DNA of 64,000 bases from an uncultured Caldimonas sp. (GTDB taxonomy: Bacteria > Pseudomonadota > Gammaproteobacteria > Burkholderiales > Burkholderiaceae): assembly GCF_946480305.1 (NCBI RefSeq), contig NZ_CAMLJQ010000019.1, forward strand, positions 1-64,000, written 5' to 3'. Below, one piece after another: positions 43,324 to 52,590 of this stretch. The position numbers and the translations under genes are program-made. How positions within the stretch are numbered: the first letter of the stretch is position 1; the number at the start of each line of letters is the position of its first letter. A model generated the notes under the pieces. The model searched no databases. It had not been told where the DNA came from and saw only the letters and a program-made list of their open reading frames with translations.

Positions 43324-45138
43324 TTAGATCTGTGTGTCCCAGGGCACTGACAGGCGCACCGCGCCATTGATCAGGCCCACCATCGAGTAGGTCTGCGGGA
43401 AGTTGCCCCACATCTCTCGTGTCACCGGGTGCGTGTCTTCCGACAGCAGCCCCAGGTGGTTGCGCGCGGCGAGCATCGCCTCGAAGATCTCGCGCGCCTG
43501 CTCCTTGCGGCCGATGCGCGCGAGCGCATCGATGCGCCAGAAGGTGCAGATGTTGAACGCCGTCTCCGGCTTGCCGAAGTCGTCCGGCGCCTCGTAGCGG
43601 CGCATGTACGGCCCGTCGCACAACGAGCGCTCAAGGGCATCCACGGTCGACACGAAACGCGGGTCGCGCGGGTCGATGAAGCCGACTTCGGCCATCAGCA
43701 GCGCGCTGGCATCGAGGTCGCGGCCGCCGAAGCTTTCGGCGAAGGCCTGGCGCTCGTCGCTCCACGCCTCGCGCAGGATGCGCTCGCGGATCGTGCTGGC
43801 GCGCTCGTGCCAGAAGCGGGCGCGGTCGGTCACGCCGAAGCGCGCGGCGATCTTGCCCAGCCGGTCGCAGGCGGCCCAGCTCATCAGCGCGGACGACGTG
43901 TGGATGCGTGCACGCGTGCGCAGCTCCCACATGCCGGCGTCGGGCGAGTCGTACACCCGCCAGGCCTGTTCGCCCACCAGTTCGAGCTGCTGGAATTCGG
44001 CCAGGCCGGCGGGCCGCAGCAGGCGCCGGTCGTGGAAGGCCTGCGCGGCGCCGAGGATGATGTTGCCGTAGACGTCGTGCTGGAAGTGCTCGTGCGCCTG
44101 GTTGCCGACGCGCACCGGACCCATGCCGCGGTAGCCCGGCAGGTGCGGCACGAAACCTTCGGTGAGGTCGAGCTCCAGCCCGATGCCGTACAGCGGCTTG
44201 ATGTGCCCGCCGGCCGCCTGCGACACCACGTTGCCGAGCCAGCGCAGGTAGTCCTCCATCGTGCCGATCTCGGACAGGCTGTTCAGTGCGCGCACCACGA
44301 AGAATGCGTCGCGCAGCCAGCAGAAGCGGTAGTCCCAGTTGCGCTCGCTGTGCGGCGCCTCCGGGATGCTGGTGGTCATTGCCGCGATGATCGCGCCGGT
44401 GTCTTCGAACAGTGACAGCTTCAGCGTGATGGCCGCGCGGATGGTGGCTTCCTGCCATTCGAGCGGAATGTGCAGGCGGCTGCTCCAGGTGCGCCAGTAC
44501 GAGGCGGTGTCCTGCTCGAACGAGCGGGCCACCTCGCGGATGCCTTCGGTCAGCGTTTCATCGGGCCCGAGGATGAAGTCCATCGGCCGGTCGGCGACGA
44601 AGGTGGTTTCGGCCAGGATGTAGCTCAGCGGCGCGTTGGTGGTGAGCCGCAGCGTCTGGTTCGGCCCCACGTAGCGGATGTGGTGGCTGCCCTGCGTGAT
44701 GGTGGGCTGCGCGGCGCCCCACTCGAAGCGCGGACGCATCACGACCTTGATGCGCGGCGTGCCGGCGATCGGCTTGACGCGGCGCACCAGCGTGAGCGGC
44801 CGGAACATGCGGTTGCGGCTGAAGAAGCGCGGCGCGAAGTCCACCACTTCGATGCCCTGGCCACGGGAGTCGAACAGCCGCGTGCGCAGGATGGCGGTGT
44901 TGGGCTCGTAGAACTGCTCGCTGCGCGCGAAGTCTTCCAGCTCGAAGCTCCACAGCGCGCCATTGGGCGAGGGGTCGATCAGGGCGTTGAAGACCGGGTC
45001 GCCGTCGAAACGGGGCAGGCAGCACCAGACGATGCGGGCGTAGCGGTCGATCAGTGCGCTGTAAGCGCAGTTGCCGATGGCGCCAACCTCCAGCGACGAC
45101 GTGGGCGGCAGGGCCGGCGACTCAGGACGCGTGCTCAT
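43324..45138 (-). CDS. Glycoside hydrolase family 15 protein
   Basis: The 604-residue product is a GH15 glucoamylase/trehalase-type protein: the N-terminal GAIGNCAYSALIDRYARIVWCCLPRFDG in parts, then the catalytic (alpha/alpha)6 barrel with RNWDYRFCWLRDAFFVVRAL, and a C-terminal DTHPVTREMWGNFPQTYSM. It has no signal peptide. Within a trehalose operon it may act as a cytosolic trehalase or glucoamylase, since some bacterial GH15 enzymes hydrolyse trehalose; substrate is inferred. otsB lies 67 bases upstream, otsA 77 bases downstream. Confidence 0.92.
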   Translation of the reverse strand: MSTRPESPALPPTSSLEVGAIGNCAYSALIDRYARIVWCCLPRFDGDPVFNALIDPSPNGALWSFELEDFARSEQFYEPNTAILRTRLFDSRGQGIEVVDFAPRFFSRNRMFRPLTLVRRVKPIAGTPRIKVVMRPRFEWGAAQPTITQGSHHIRYVGPNQTLRLTTNAPLSYILAETTFVADRPMDFILGPDETLTEGIREVARSFEQDTASYWRTWSSRLHIPLEWQEATIRAAITLKLSLFEDTGAIIAAMTTSIPEAPHSERNWDYRFCWLRDAFFVVRALNSLSEIGTMEDYLRWLGNVVSQAAGGHIKPLYGIGLELDLTEGFVPHLPGYRGMGPVRVGNQAHEHFQHDVYGNIILGAAQAFHDRRLLRPAGLAEFQQLELVGEQAWRVYDSPDAGMWELRTRARIHTSSALMSWAACDRLGKIAARFGVTDRARFWHERASTIRERILREAWSDERQAFAESFGGRDLDASALLMAEVGFIDPRDPRFVSTVDALERSLCDGPYMRRYEAPDDFGKPETAFNICTFWRIDALARIGRKEQAREIFEAMLAARNHLGLLSEDTHPVTREMWGNFPQTYSMVGLINGAVRLSVPWDTQI

Positions 45139-45205
45139 GAAGAGGATCCTTCGAAAGTTTGCGGAGCCGCGATTCTGTCGAGCCGGTGTTGACGGCAGAT
45201 TTCAC

Positions 45206-46000
45206 TCATGTCGCCGGAGCCAGGGCCTCCGGCGCCCGCCCGCGGTCGAGCGCCGCGGCGGCCTGGGCCAGCCAGGCACGCAATTCGGTGGGGTTGCCCA
45301 GGCGGTGGGTTGCGGCGCTCTCGCCGTCACCGATCTTGATCGCGATGCCGCCGGCCGCCTGCACGGCGGCAAAGCCCGCTTCGTCGGTCACGTCGTCGCC
45401 GGCGAAGACCGCGTGGCGGCCGAGAAACGGCGGCTCACGCAGGTAGGCCTCGATGGCGTAGCCCTTGCCGGCGTTCTGCGGCTTGGCCTCCAGCACCATC
45501 TTGCCGTGCAGCAGCATCAGCCCGTTCGATTCGGCGACGGCCGCCTCCATCACCTGGCGGCAGCGCTCGGCCCAGTCGGGCGCCTGCCGGTAGTGCAGCG
45601 CGACGGCGCCCGGCTTGTGTTCCACGCGCAGGCCCGAATGCTGCGCCGCCAGCGTTCGTGCAGCGGTTTCGACGCGCTCCAGCCCGGGGGCGGCCAGGCG
45701 CTGCAGGTACCCGTCGGCGCTGCGGCGCTCCACACCGTGCACACCGGCGATCGGCAGCTGCAGCGGCTGCAGCAGGCGGTCGAGCTGCTCGATCGGGCGG
45801 CCGGAGACGATCGCCACCGCGCCGTGCAGTGCGCGTTGCAACTGCTGCAGCGTGAGCAGCAGGTCGTCCGCGATTTGCACCGACTCAGGCGTCGGCGAGA
45901 TGTCGGCGAGGGTGCCGTCGAAGTCGAGAAACAGGGCGCTTTGCGCGTTCAGGTGAGGGGGGCGGATGGAGGTGGGCCTCGATTGCATGGCCCCGACCAT
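45206..46000 (-). CDS. otsB: Trehalose-6-phosphate phosphatase
   Basis: OtsB dephosphorylates trehalose 6-phosphate to trehalose. The 264-residue HAD-family product has motif I LFLDFDGTLADI, motif II IVSGRPIEQL, KPQNAGKGYAIE with the conserved lysine, and FAGDDVTDEAGF. The start is at 46000 or the in-frame ATG at 45988. It heads the leftward osmo-stress operon with GH15, otsA and mscS. Confidence 0.96.
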   Translation of the reverse strand: MVGAMQSRPTSIRPPHLNAQSALFLDFDGTLADISPTPESVQIADDLLLTLQQLQRALHGAVAIVSGRPIEQLDRLLQPLQLPIAGVHGVERRSADGYLQRLAAPGLERVETAARTLAAQHSGLRVEHKPGAVALHYRQAPDWAERCRQVMEAAVAESNGLMLLHGKMVLEAKPQNAGKGYAIEAYLREPPFLGRHAVFAGDDVTDEAGFAAVQAAGGIAIKIGDGESAATHRLGNPTELRAWLAQAAAALDRGRAPEALAPAT

Positions 46001-46024
46001 AGGGCAAAAAGCGCTCCCTGGCCG

Positions 46025-46264
46025 TCAGACGCCCACCGACGCGGCGGGGCTTTGTTGCCGCGTCAGCACCCTTCGCCACGATTGAAGGCGAGCGACCACT
46101 TTCGGATGGACCCAGTATTTGTCGAAGAAATAGTGCGCCACCGTGTTGCACAACGGCTCGATCAGCGTGATCGCACCGCTGATAGCAACGCTTCCCGTCA
46201 AAATGTAACTGACCGAGAAGGCGATCCCGAGGTGCATGACACCGAAGCTGGCAGTCTTGGCCAT
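46025..46264 (-). CDS. DUF2061 membrane protein
   Basis: The 79-residue product belongs to the DUF2061 family of small membrane proteins: SFGVMHLGIAFSVSYILTGSVAISGAI, then NTVAHYFFDKYW, with two hydrophobic stretches. Function is unknown. It lies 24 bases upstream of otsB on the same strand and may share its promoter. An AT-rich divergent spacer precedes it. Confidence 0.88.
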   Translation of the reverse strand: MAKTASFGVMHLGIAFSVSYILTGSVAISGAITLIEPLCNTVAHYFFDKYWVHPKVVARLQSWRRVLTRQQSPAASVGV

Positions 46265-46420
46265 GAGTGACTCCTTGATCAGATGGGAAGGCAGTTGAGA
46301 ACGATACTTGTTCGATAGTTTGCAGCTTTTGTGTTGTCATAACCAATCAGTTTTTTCGATGTCATGAATAGCCCTCGTCGGCGCAGCTGCTACCGTAGCG
46401 GCTGCCGACCGCCGCAAGCC

Positions 46421-47464
46421 ATGCCCTACACCTTCAAGACTGCCGCCCTCGCTCCTTTCCATGCCCTTGCCTTGCTGACCGGGGCGAAGTCCTTTCGAGA
46501 CAACCCGCTGATCGGTTCGCGCCGCCTGAACGAGCACGGCCTGCACGCGCTGCGCGTGCGCTGGGCCCACGCGATGGCGGCATCGCGGCGGCAGCGGCTC
46601 GCGCATCTCGTCGACCCGGGCGACCGGGCGGCTTTCGATCGCGACGGCTTCGTGATCCGCCATGACGTGCTGCCGCGCGACGAGTTCGAGCGGCTGCGCG
46701 AGGCCGTGCTGGGGCAACGTGCGCCCGCCCGCGAGATGGTTCAGGGCGACACCATCACGCGCCGCATCGCACTCGACCCGGCCTTTCTGCGCGCCGTGCC
46801 GGCGGCCGGCCGCTTCATCGCGTCACCGCTGTGGCGGGGGCTGACGCGCTACGTGGGCAGCTACGACCAGGAAGCGGTGGCCTACGTGCAGACCATCCTC
46901 TCGAAAGTGGTTGCCGCGCCGCCCGATCCGCAGACTTCGCTGCATGCCGACACGTTCCACCCCACCGTGAAGGCCTGGTACTTCCTGACCGACGTGGCCG
47001 AGGATGCCGGACCGTTCTGCTACGTTCCCGGCTCCCACCGGCTGACGCCCGAGCGCCTGGCCTGGGAGCGCGAGATGAGCCTGCGCGCGGCGACGGCGGA
47101 CCGCCTCACGGCACGCGGTTCATTTCGAGTGGAGCCGACGGCGCTCGGTGCGCTCGGGCTGCCCGCGCCGCGGTTGTTCGCCGTGCCGGCCAACACGCTG
47201 GTGGTGGCCGACACCTATGGCTTCCACGCTCGCGGCCCGTCGCTGCGGCCGGCGGTGCGCATCGAGCTGTGGGGCTACGGGCGGCGCAACCCCTTCCTGC
47301 CCTGGGCAGGGGGCGATCTGCTGTCGTGCCCCGGCATCGCCGAGCGTCGGGCGCCCTGGTACTGGCAGGCGCTCGACCGGTTCGAGCAGCGCGGCGGCAA
47401 GCGCAATCCGTGGCGCGATGCGGGCGTGCTGACGCCGGACGCCCCCTCTCCACGGCAAGGCTGA
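46421..47464 (+). CDS. Phytanoyl-CoA dioxygenase (PhyH) family protein
   Basis: The 347-residue product is a probable Fe(II)/2-oxoglutarate oxygenase. HADTFHP near residue 173 gives the His and Asp metal ligands, GFHARGP near residue 267 the distal His, and RIELWGYGRR the 2-oxoglutarate arginine. GPFCYVPGSHRLTPERL is the typical PhyH strand. The substrate is unknown. The ATG at 46421 starts MPYTFKTAALAPF. It stands alone, divergent from the DUF2061 gene. Confidence 0.88.
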   Translation: MPYTFKTAALAPFHALALLTGAKSFRDNPLIGSRRLNEHGLHALRVRWAHAMAASRRQRLAHLVDPGDRAAFDRDGFVIRHDVLPRDEFERLREAVLGQRAPAREMVQGDTITRRIALDPAFLRAVPAAGRFIASPLWRGLTRYVGSYDQEAVAYVQTILSKVVAAPPDPQTSLHADTFHPTVKAWYFLTDVAEDAGPFCYVPGSHRLTPERLAWEREMSLRAATADRLTARGSFRVEPTALGALGLPAPRLFAVPANTLVVADTYGFHARGPSLRPAVRIELWGYGRRNPFLPWAGGDLLSCPGIAERRAPWYWQALDRFEQRGGKRNPWRDAGVLTPDAPSPRQG

Positions 47465-47594
47465 AAGCCTTCGAGTGCCGACTCGCGGCTCGGGACCGTT
47501 CCTTGCTTCTGCTGCTTGTCGGCGTCTCCAAACGGCGACATCCGGGCCGAATGCCGTAAGAAGAGCAGCAGGCCCGTGCAAGTCTTACACCCTC

Positions 47595-48071
47595 ATGGCT
47601 CGGCATCCAGGCAACCTCTCCCACGAAGACCCGCCGCCCCAAGGCGTCGACCTCGGCGCGGCCGAAGCGGCCGCCGGCCTGCCGGCGGCGGAGGAGCGCC
47701 GCCCGCGCGTGCTGATCGTCGACGACAACCGCGACGCCGCCGACAGCCTCGCCATGCTGTTCGGCCTGCTCTCGTGCGAAACCCGCGTGGCCTACGACGG
47801 CATGCATGGCGCACGCGAGGCGGCCGATTTCCACCCCGACATGGCGGTGCTCGACATCTCGATGCCGTTGATGGACGGCTACCAGCTGGCCGCGCTGCTG
47901 CGCCGTGAAATGCCGGACGACGCGCCCGTGCTCGTCGCGCTGACCGCCCTCAACACCGACCGCGACAAGGCCGAGGCCAAGCGGGCCGGCTTCGACTACC
48001 ACCTCTCCAAGCCGGTCGACAGCGCCAGCCTGTGCCACCTGGTGATGCGCGCCATCGGCCAGCGGCACTGA
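47595..48071 (+). CDS. Single-domain response regulator
   Basis: The 158-residue product is a CheY-like receiver: RVLIVDDNRDAADSLA with the acidic pair, phospho-accepting Asp in MAVLDISMPLMDGYQ, Thr in VALTAL, and Lys in HLSKPVD. A short Ala/Pro-rich N-terminal extension precedes it and no output domain follows. No cognate kinase is adjacent. The ATG at 47595 is favoured over earlier in-frame starts. Confidence 0.92.
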   Translation: MARHPGNLSHEDPPPQGVDLGAAEAAAGLPAAEERRPRVLIVDDNRDAADSLAMLFGLLSCETRVAYDGMHGAREAADFHPDMAVLDISMPLMDGYQLAALLRREMPDDAPVLVALTALNTDRDKAEAKRAGFDYHLSKPVDSASLCHLVMRAIGQRH

Positions 48072-48091
48072 GCGGTTGAGAGGCTCGCGCC

Positions 48092-48898
48092 TCAAGCCAT
48101 CGCTGCGCCCGGCCGGAACAGCCCCAGCCGCTGCGCCTCGAGCGCGGCTTCCGCGCGCGATGACACGTTGAGCTTGCGGTAGATGTTCTTCAGGTAGTCC
48201 GAGATGGTGTGGCGCGACAGCCCCAGCTGCTGCGCGATCTCGGGCAACGTGTAGCCCTTGGCCACCCGCAGCAGCACGTCGGATTCGCGGTCGGTGAGGC
48301 GCACCTCGGGCAACGAGAGCCGCTCCGGTGCGCGGCGCGTGCGCCCATACGCGACGAAGTGCGAGATCACGCGGCGCGCCACCGAGGGCGTCAGCGGCGG
48401 CTCGCCGTGCGTGATGCGCTGCAGCTGCTCCGCGAGCTCGTCGCGCGACTGGTCCTTCAATAGGTAGCCGAAGGCCCCGGCCTGCAGCGCCGAGAACAGG
48501 CAGTCGTCTTCGGCATGGATGGTCACGACGACCGACTGCGCGCGGGGCTGAGCCTCGTGCAGGGCGGCCACCACTTCGAGGCCGGAGCCGTCGGGCAGGC
48601 CCAGGTCGAGCAGCGCGAGGTCGAAGCGCGCCAGCGTGATGTGCTCCAGCGCATCGCGCACGCGCGAGCACTCGGTGATGAACGCTTGCGGGAAGAGCTC
48701 GGACACCAGCGACTTCAACCACTCCCGGACCTGCGGGATGTCTTCCAGCAGCAGGATGTTGTTGATCTCGTGCCGCGGGGCCCGGAACGCGCCGGTGCCG
48801 ATGGCGACCGAGCCGGCACCCACGCGCTCGGGCGGGCGGGTGAGGATCTGCGCGCTCAAGGCCGCTGCCCCTCGCGGCCGCGGTGCGCGTCGTGCCAT
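48092..48898 (-). CDS. LuxR-family (NarL-type) response regulator
   Basis: The product has a receiver domain (NILLLEDIPQVREWLKSLV, phospho-acceptor in LALLDLGLPDGSGLE, LKDQ near its end) and a C-terminal LuxR helix-turn-helix (LTDRESDVLLRVAKGYTLPEIAQQLGLSRHT in sections). It is a DNA-binding transcription regulator. The 268-residue reading starts inside the upstream membrane-protein gene (43-base overlap). A later GTG may be the real start, because the receiver begins only near residue 47. Confidence 0.9.
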   Translation of the reverse strand: MARRAPRPRGAAALSAQILTRPPERVGAGSVAIGTGAFRAPRHEINNILLLEDIPQVREWLKSLVSELFPQAFITECSRVRDALEHITLARFDLALLDLGLPDGSGLEVVAALHEAQPRAQSVVVTIHAEDDCLFSALQAGAFGYLLKDQSRDELAEQLQRITHGEPPLTPSVARRVISHFVAYGRTRRAPERLSLPEVRLTDRESDVLLRVAKGYTLPEIAQQLGLSRHTISDYLKNIYRKLNVSSRAEAALEAQRLGLFRPGAAMA

Positions 48899-49341
48899 GC
48901 GGCCTGGTGCGGCGCGGCCTCCTTGCGATGCAGGAACTGCAGCGCCGGCGCGGCGGGTGCCTGCAGCCCGCCATGTCCCGGGCGGGGCGCGGGGGTGCCG
49001 GCCCAGGGGGCGGCCGCCTCGTCACGGCCCGGCCAAGCGGCGGGCAGCGCCTCGGCGGTCTCGTCCATCGCCACCGCCTCCGGAGGGTGCTCTTCGGCAG
49101 TCGCGCGTTGCTTCAGCGCGTCCACCCACAGTTGCAGCACCACGATCACCGCGGTGATGACCATGATCGAGTGCAGCAGCGCCGCATTCGGTCGCTCGCT
49201 CGCCGCCTCGGGAATGAGCATGCACAAGCCCAGCGCGCCCCAGGAGATCGCCCGGTTGTCGCGCCAATAGCACATCGCAATCACCGGCAATGCCAGCAGC
49301 ATTGCCGCTGTCAGCAGGACCTCGAGTTCGTTCGCAGCCAT
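48856..49341 (-). CDS. Small membrane protein of unknown function
   Basis: I do not recognise this 161-residue protein. Residues 1-85 contain three hydrophobic segments (VLLTAAMLLALPVIAMCYW, AISWGALGLCMLIP, LLHSIMVITAVIVVLQLWV). The rest is an Ala/Pro/His-rich soluble tail. It overlaps the response regulator and is probably co-transcribed with it, so could be its sensor input or a passenger. Confidence 0.7.
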   Translation of the reverse strand: MAANELEVLLTAAMLLALPVIAMCYWRDNRAISWGALGLCMLIPEAASERPNAALLHSIMVITAVIVVLQLWVDALKQRATAEEHPPEAVAMDETAEALPAAWPGRDEAAAPWAGTPAPRPGHGGLQAPAAPALQFLHRKEAAPHQAAWHDAHRGREGQRP

Positions 49342-49590
49342 GAAACGTTCTCCCTGTCAGCCGCACCATGCGGCGGGAGAAATTAGCAAGGCCGATGCCG
49401 GAATTCGCGTGCCCGATGCTAGTGCGTCCCAACTTGCGTGCGGGGGCAGGCACGGCGCCGATACAACCGATACGACTTGCAGCCGTCATGCCCGCATGCG
49501 TGGCGCCAGGCCGCGCCGGAGCCCGTAGCGTCGGTAAGTTTGGCTGTGTCGGAAAGCAAAAAGTATCGGCAAGTCGTGCGGTTCTTCACG

Positions 49591-50592
49591 CTACGGGTGC
49601 GTCGGCCAGCGGCCGGTCGCTGCCAGCTGGGGTGCAGGTTGCGGGGCCGACCAGCGCGGCGGCAGTGCATGCCGCAGCCACAGGGCCTCGTCCACTTCGA
49701 GTTGCAGCAGCCGCTCGGCGCCGTCGAAGGCAGCGACCTCCGGGCCGTCCCAGATCACGCGCGCCGAGCCGGTGAGCGACAGCAGGTGGCCGCGTTCGAA
49801 GTCGATGAACAGCAAGCCTGCACGCGGGTGCTCGGCAATGTTGCCCAGCGTGTTGAAGAAGTAGTTGCCGCGAAAGTCCGGCGCGGTCAGTACGGTGCGC
49901 GTGCCCTGGCGTTGCACGCGCACGAAACCGGGCCGGCCGCCGCGGTGCGAGACGTCCGCGCCGCCGGTGGTGTCACCGCGCAGCGCGGCGGTTGCGATGA
50001 AGAAGGTGTCGGCATCGCGCACCAGCGCCTCGGCCTCCGGGCCCAGCGCGGCGCCTTCATGCTCGGCCGCGACGGGTGGAGCGGTCGACAGCGCGCTGTC
50101 CCAGGGGGCGAGCGGCGCGCGTGTCTGTATGTATTGCGGGCAGTTGCCGAAACTCTGCTGCACCCGCACCGTGAAGCCTTCGGCATGCACGGCGAGCACT
50201 TCACCGTTCATGCGGTTGCGCCGGCGGGTCGGCAGCTCGATGCCGAGCAGCCCCAGCGGCGCCCCCACGCGCAGTTGCTGCGCCAGCGGGTCGCCCGCGG
50301 CGGGGAGTGTGCCGATGGCGAGCGTGCGTGCGTCCGGCGAGGCGGCGAACCCCGGCCGACCGACCAGCAGCGAGGCCCACGGGCGGCCCTGCGCATCGAC
50401 GCTGCCGGCCACCAGGAACGGCAGCTTCTCGAACAGCTCGCGGTGCTGCTCGGGCATGAAGTCGCGGATCACCTTGCGGCCGACCTGCGCCATGCGCTCG
50501 CGCAGGCCGGCCCGCGCCTGCAGCGACTGCTCGCCCGGGTGGAAGGGCTCGGCGTCGCCCGGCCAGCCGGGCAGGGGCGCGGTGTCCATCAT
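49591..50592 (-). CDS. Pyridoxamine-phosphate-oxidase-like flavin protein
   Basis: The 333-residue product contains two split-barrel halves: RKVIRDFMPEQHRELFEKLPFLVAGSVDAQGRPWASLL in parts, and a second FFIATAALRGDTTGGADVSHRGGRPGFVRV with NYFFNTLGNIAEHPRAGLLFIDFERGHLLSLTG. This is the layout of PPOX-class FMN-binding proteins in Burkholderiales. Its activity is unknown. The ATG at 50592 overlaps the GST stop by four bases, so GST and this gene are coupled. Confidence 0.88.
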   Translation of the reverse strand: MMDTAPLPGWPGDAEPFHPGEQSLQARAGLRERMAQVGRKVIRDFMPEQHRELFEKLPFLVAGSVDAQGRPWASLLVGRPGFAASPDARTLAIGTLPAAGDPLAQQLRVGAPLGLLGIELPTRRRNRMNGEVLAVHAEGFTVRVQQSFGNCPQYIQTRAPLAPWDSALSTAPPVAAEHEGAALGPEAEALVRDADTFFIATAALRGDTTGGADVSHRGGRPGFVRVQRQGTRTVLTAPDFRGNYFFNTLGNIAEHPRAGLLFIDFERGHLLSLTGSARVIWDGPEVAAFDGAERLLQLEVDEALWLRHALPPRWSAPQPAPQLAATGRWPTHP

Positions 50593-51233
50593 GCGGCTCC
50601 GAGGGGGGTGGGCAGCGGCGAGCGCACCATCGGCACGAAGCCCGGCAGTGCTTCGATGCGCGCCAGCCACGCGCGCACGTGCGGGTAGGGCTCGAGCGAG
50701 ACGCCGCCCTCGGGGGCGTGCGCGGTGTAGGTGTACAGCGCAATGTCGGCGATCGTCGGGTGGTCGGCAGCCAAGTAATCGCGGTTGCCCAGGTGCTCGT
50801 TCATCACCTGGAACAACTGTGCGGCGATCTCGTGCATGCGCGGCTCCAGCGGGCGCTTGAACAGCACGGCCACTCGCGCGGCGCCAGGGCCCTGGGCCAG
50901 CTGGCCGGCGGCGATGCTGAGCCACTGCTGCACCCGGGCGGCGGTGGCGGGCTCCTGGGGCAGCCAGCGCCCGCTCGGGTCGTAGGCCCGTGCCAGGTAG
51001 ACGAGGATGGCATTGCTGTCCGGCAGCGTCAGCTCGCCGTCTTCGATCACCGGCACCTGGCCGAAGGGGTTGCGTGCGATGAACTCGGGCGTCTTGTGCT
51101 CGCGCCGCAGCAGGTCGACGTCGATGGCCTCGAACGGCAGGCCGAGCAGCGACAGGAACAACTCGGCGCGATGCGCGTGGCCTGACAGCGCAAAGCGGTA
51201 CAGGCGGATCGGGGCGGCGGGGCGTGGGGTCAT
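50589..51233 (-). CDS. Glutathione S-transferase
   Basis: The 214-residue product has the thioredoxin-like N-domain (IRLYRFALSGHAHRAELFLSLLG, NPFGQVPVIEDGELTLPDSNAI) and an all-helical C-domain (ADHPTIADIALYTY). The substrate is unknown. The ATG at 51233 follows AAGGAG seven bases upstream. It is divergent from a LysR gene with an inverted repeat between them, so it is the likely target, together with the coupled flavin gene. Confidence 0.95.
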   Translation of the reverse strand: MTPRPAAPIRLYRFALSGHAHRAELFLSLLGLPFEAIDVDLLRREHKTPEFIARNPFGQVPVIEDGELTLPDSNAILVYLARAYDPSGRWLPQEPATAARVQQWLSIAAGQLAQGPGAARVAVLFKRPLEPRMHEIAAQLFQVMNEHLGNRDYLAADHPTIADIALYTYTAHAPEGGVSLEPYPHVRAWLARIEALPGFVPMVRSPLPTPLGAA

Positions 51234-51248
51234 GCGTGGCTCCTTTGA

Positions 51249-51318
51249 AACGGTGAACGCATGCATCTTGGCCATTCCGCGCGAGAACCGGAATCACCGC
51301 AGTTGACACTTCACCGTT
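51249..51318. promoter_or_regulatory. Inverted repeat in the LysR/GST divergent promoter
   Basis: AACGGTGAA (51249-51257) and TTCACCGTT (51310-51318) are perfect 9-base inverse complements 52 bases apart, between two divergent start codons. They are candidate regulator sites. Confidence 0.5.
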
Positions 51319-51338
51319 CCGCCGCGTGAAATGCCGCC

Positions 51339-52256
51339 ATGGACCGTCTCGACACGATGAAGGTGTTCGTCGCCGTGGCCGAAGCTGAAGGGTTTGCGGC
51401 GGCGGCTCGCCGGCTGCGCATGTCGCCGCCCGCCGTGACGCGGGCCGTCGTGGCGCTGGAGCAGCGCATCGGCGCGCGGCTGCTGCACCGCACGACGCGC
51501 AGCGTGCGGCTCACCGAAGCGGGCGAGCGCTTCCTGGCCGACTGCCGCCGGCTGCTGGCCGAGATCGACGAAGCCGAGGCCTCTGCGGGCGGCGCTCATG
51601 CGCAACCGCAGGGTCAGCTCACCGTCACGGCTTCAACGATGTTCGGCCGCATGTACGTGGCCCCGCTGCTGCTGGGTTTTCTGAGCGAGTACCCGCGCGT
51701 CACGGCCCGCGCGGTGTTTGTCGACCGCATCGTGAACCTGTTCGACGAAGGCCTGGACGTGGCGATCCGCATCGCGCGGCTGCCGGATTCGTCGCTCACG
51801 GCCGTGAGGGTGGGCGCGGTGCGCCGCGTGGTGGTGGCTTCGCCGGCATACCTGCGCGAGCGTGGCACCCCGGCCAGCCCGGCCGACCTGGCCATGCACG
51901 ACGCGATCGGCTTCACGCCGAGCGCCGGCATGCCGGCGCCCTGGGTGTTTCGCAGCGCGGACGGATCGGCGAGCGAAACCGCCGAACCCCGGGTGCGGCT
52001 CGAGGCGAATGCGGGCGAGGTCGGCATCCAGGCGGCGATCGCCGGCCACGGGTTGACGCGGGCGTTGTCGTACCAGGTGGCGCCGCACGTGCGTGCCGGC
52101 GAGTTGCAGATCGTGCTGGCCGACCATGAACCGCCGCCCATTCCCATCCACATCGTCTATCCGGAGGGGCGGCGCGCGGCGGCCAAGGTGCGCGCGTTCG
52201 TCGACTTTGCCGCCGAGCGACTGCGCGGCGACGCGCGGCTCACGCTCGATCTGTGA
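51339..52256 (+). CDS. LysR-family transcriptional regulator
   Basis: The 305-residue product has a winged helix at the N-terminus (MKVFVAVAEAEGFAAAARRLRMSPPAVTRAV in parts) and the LysR effector domain (GQLTVTASTMFGRMYVAPLL, GLDVAIRIARLPDSSLTAVRVG). It most resembles the regulators divergent from glutathione transferase genes. Its ligand is unknown. It probably controls the coupled GST/flavin pair and itself. Confidence 0.94.
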   Translation: MDRLDTMKVFVAVAEAEGFAAAARRLRMSPPAVTRAVVALEQRIGARLLHRTTRSVRLTEAGERFLADCRRLLAEIDEAEASAGGAHAQPQGQLTVTASTMFGRMYVAPLLLGFLSEYPRVTARAVFVDRIVNLFDEGLDVAIRIARLPDSSLTAVRVGAVRRVVVASPAYLRERGTPASPADLAMHDAIGFTPSAGMPAPWVFRSADGSASETAEPRVRLEANAGEVGIQAAIAGHGLTRALSYQVAPHVRAGELQIVLADHEPPPIPIHIVYPEGRRAAAKVRAFVDFAAERLRGDARLTLDL

Positions 52257-52590
52257 CGGTGCGCTGGCAAGTGCTTTCAGTGCTGCGGCGGCAGGCATAC
52301 CCGCCGATCGCGTGGCGTTGCGAGGGCGGCAACGAGCGCGTGCCCGTCGCCGCCGCTTTCAGTGCAACCGGCGGTATTGCTCCGACTCGCAGCGTGCTTG
52401 GCGCGCGATGTCCCGCCGACTCCCCCCGTCAGACCAGCCCAGGGCCCCGTTGATCGTTCGATGACAGCTGACCACCCTGGAAGGACTGCTTCCCGAGCGG
52501 CTTGTGCGAATCGTAACCAGCCGCGCGGTGCCGGTGTCGCCTGGGTGACAGGCGGGCCGCCCGATGCGACGGGTGGCGGTGGCCGCTGGC
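52257..52590. other. Gap between convergent LysR and TetR genes
   Basis: This 334-base stretch has no supportable gene and no clear terminator. The only structure I see is an 11-base direct repeat GCTTTCAGTGC at 52273-52283 and 52355-52365. Confidence 0.4.

Noticed and set aside
52273..52365. Direct repeat GCTTTCAGTGC as an attachment site
   Set aside because: Eleven bases, 82 apart, with no integrase or tRNA nearby; chance or a minor duplication is enough.
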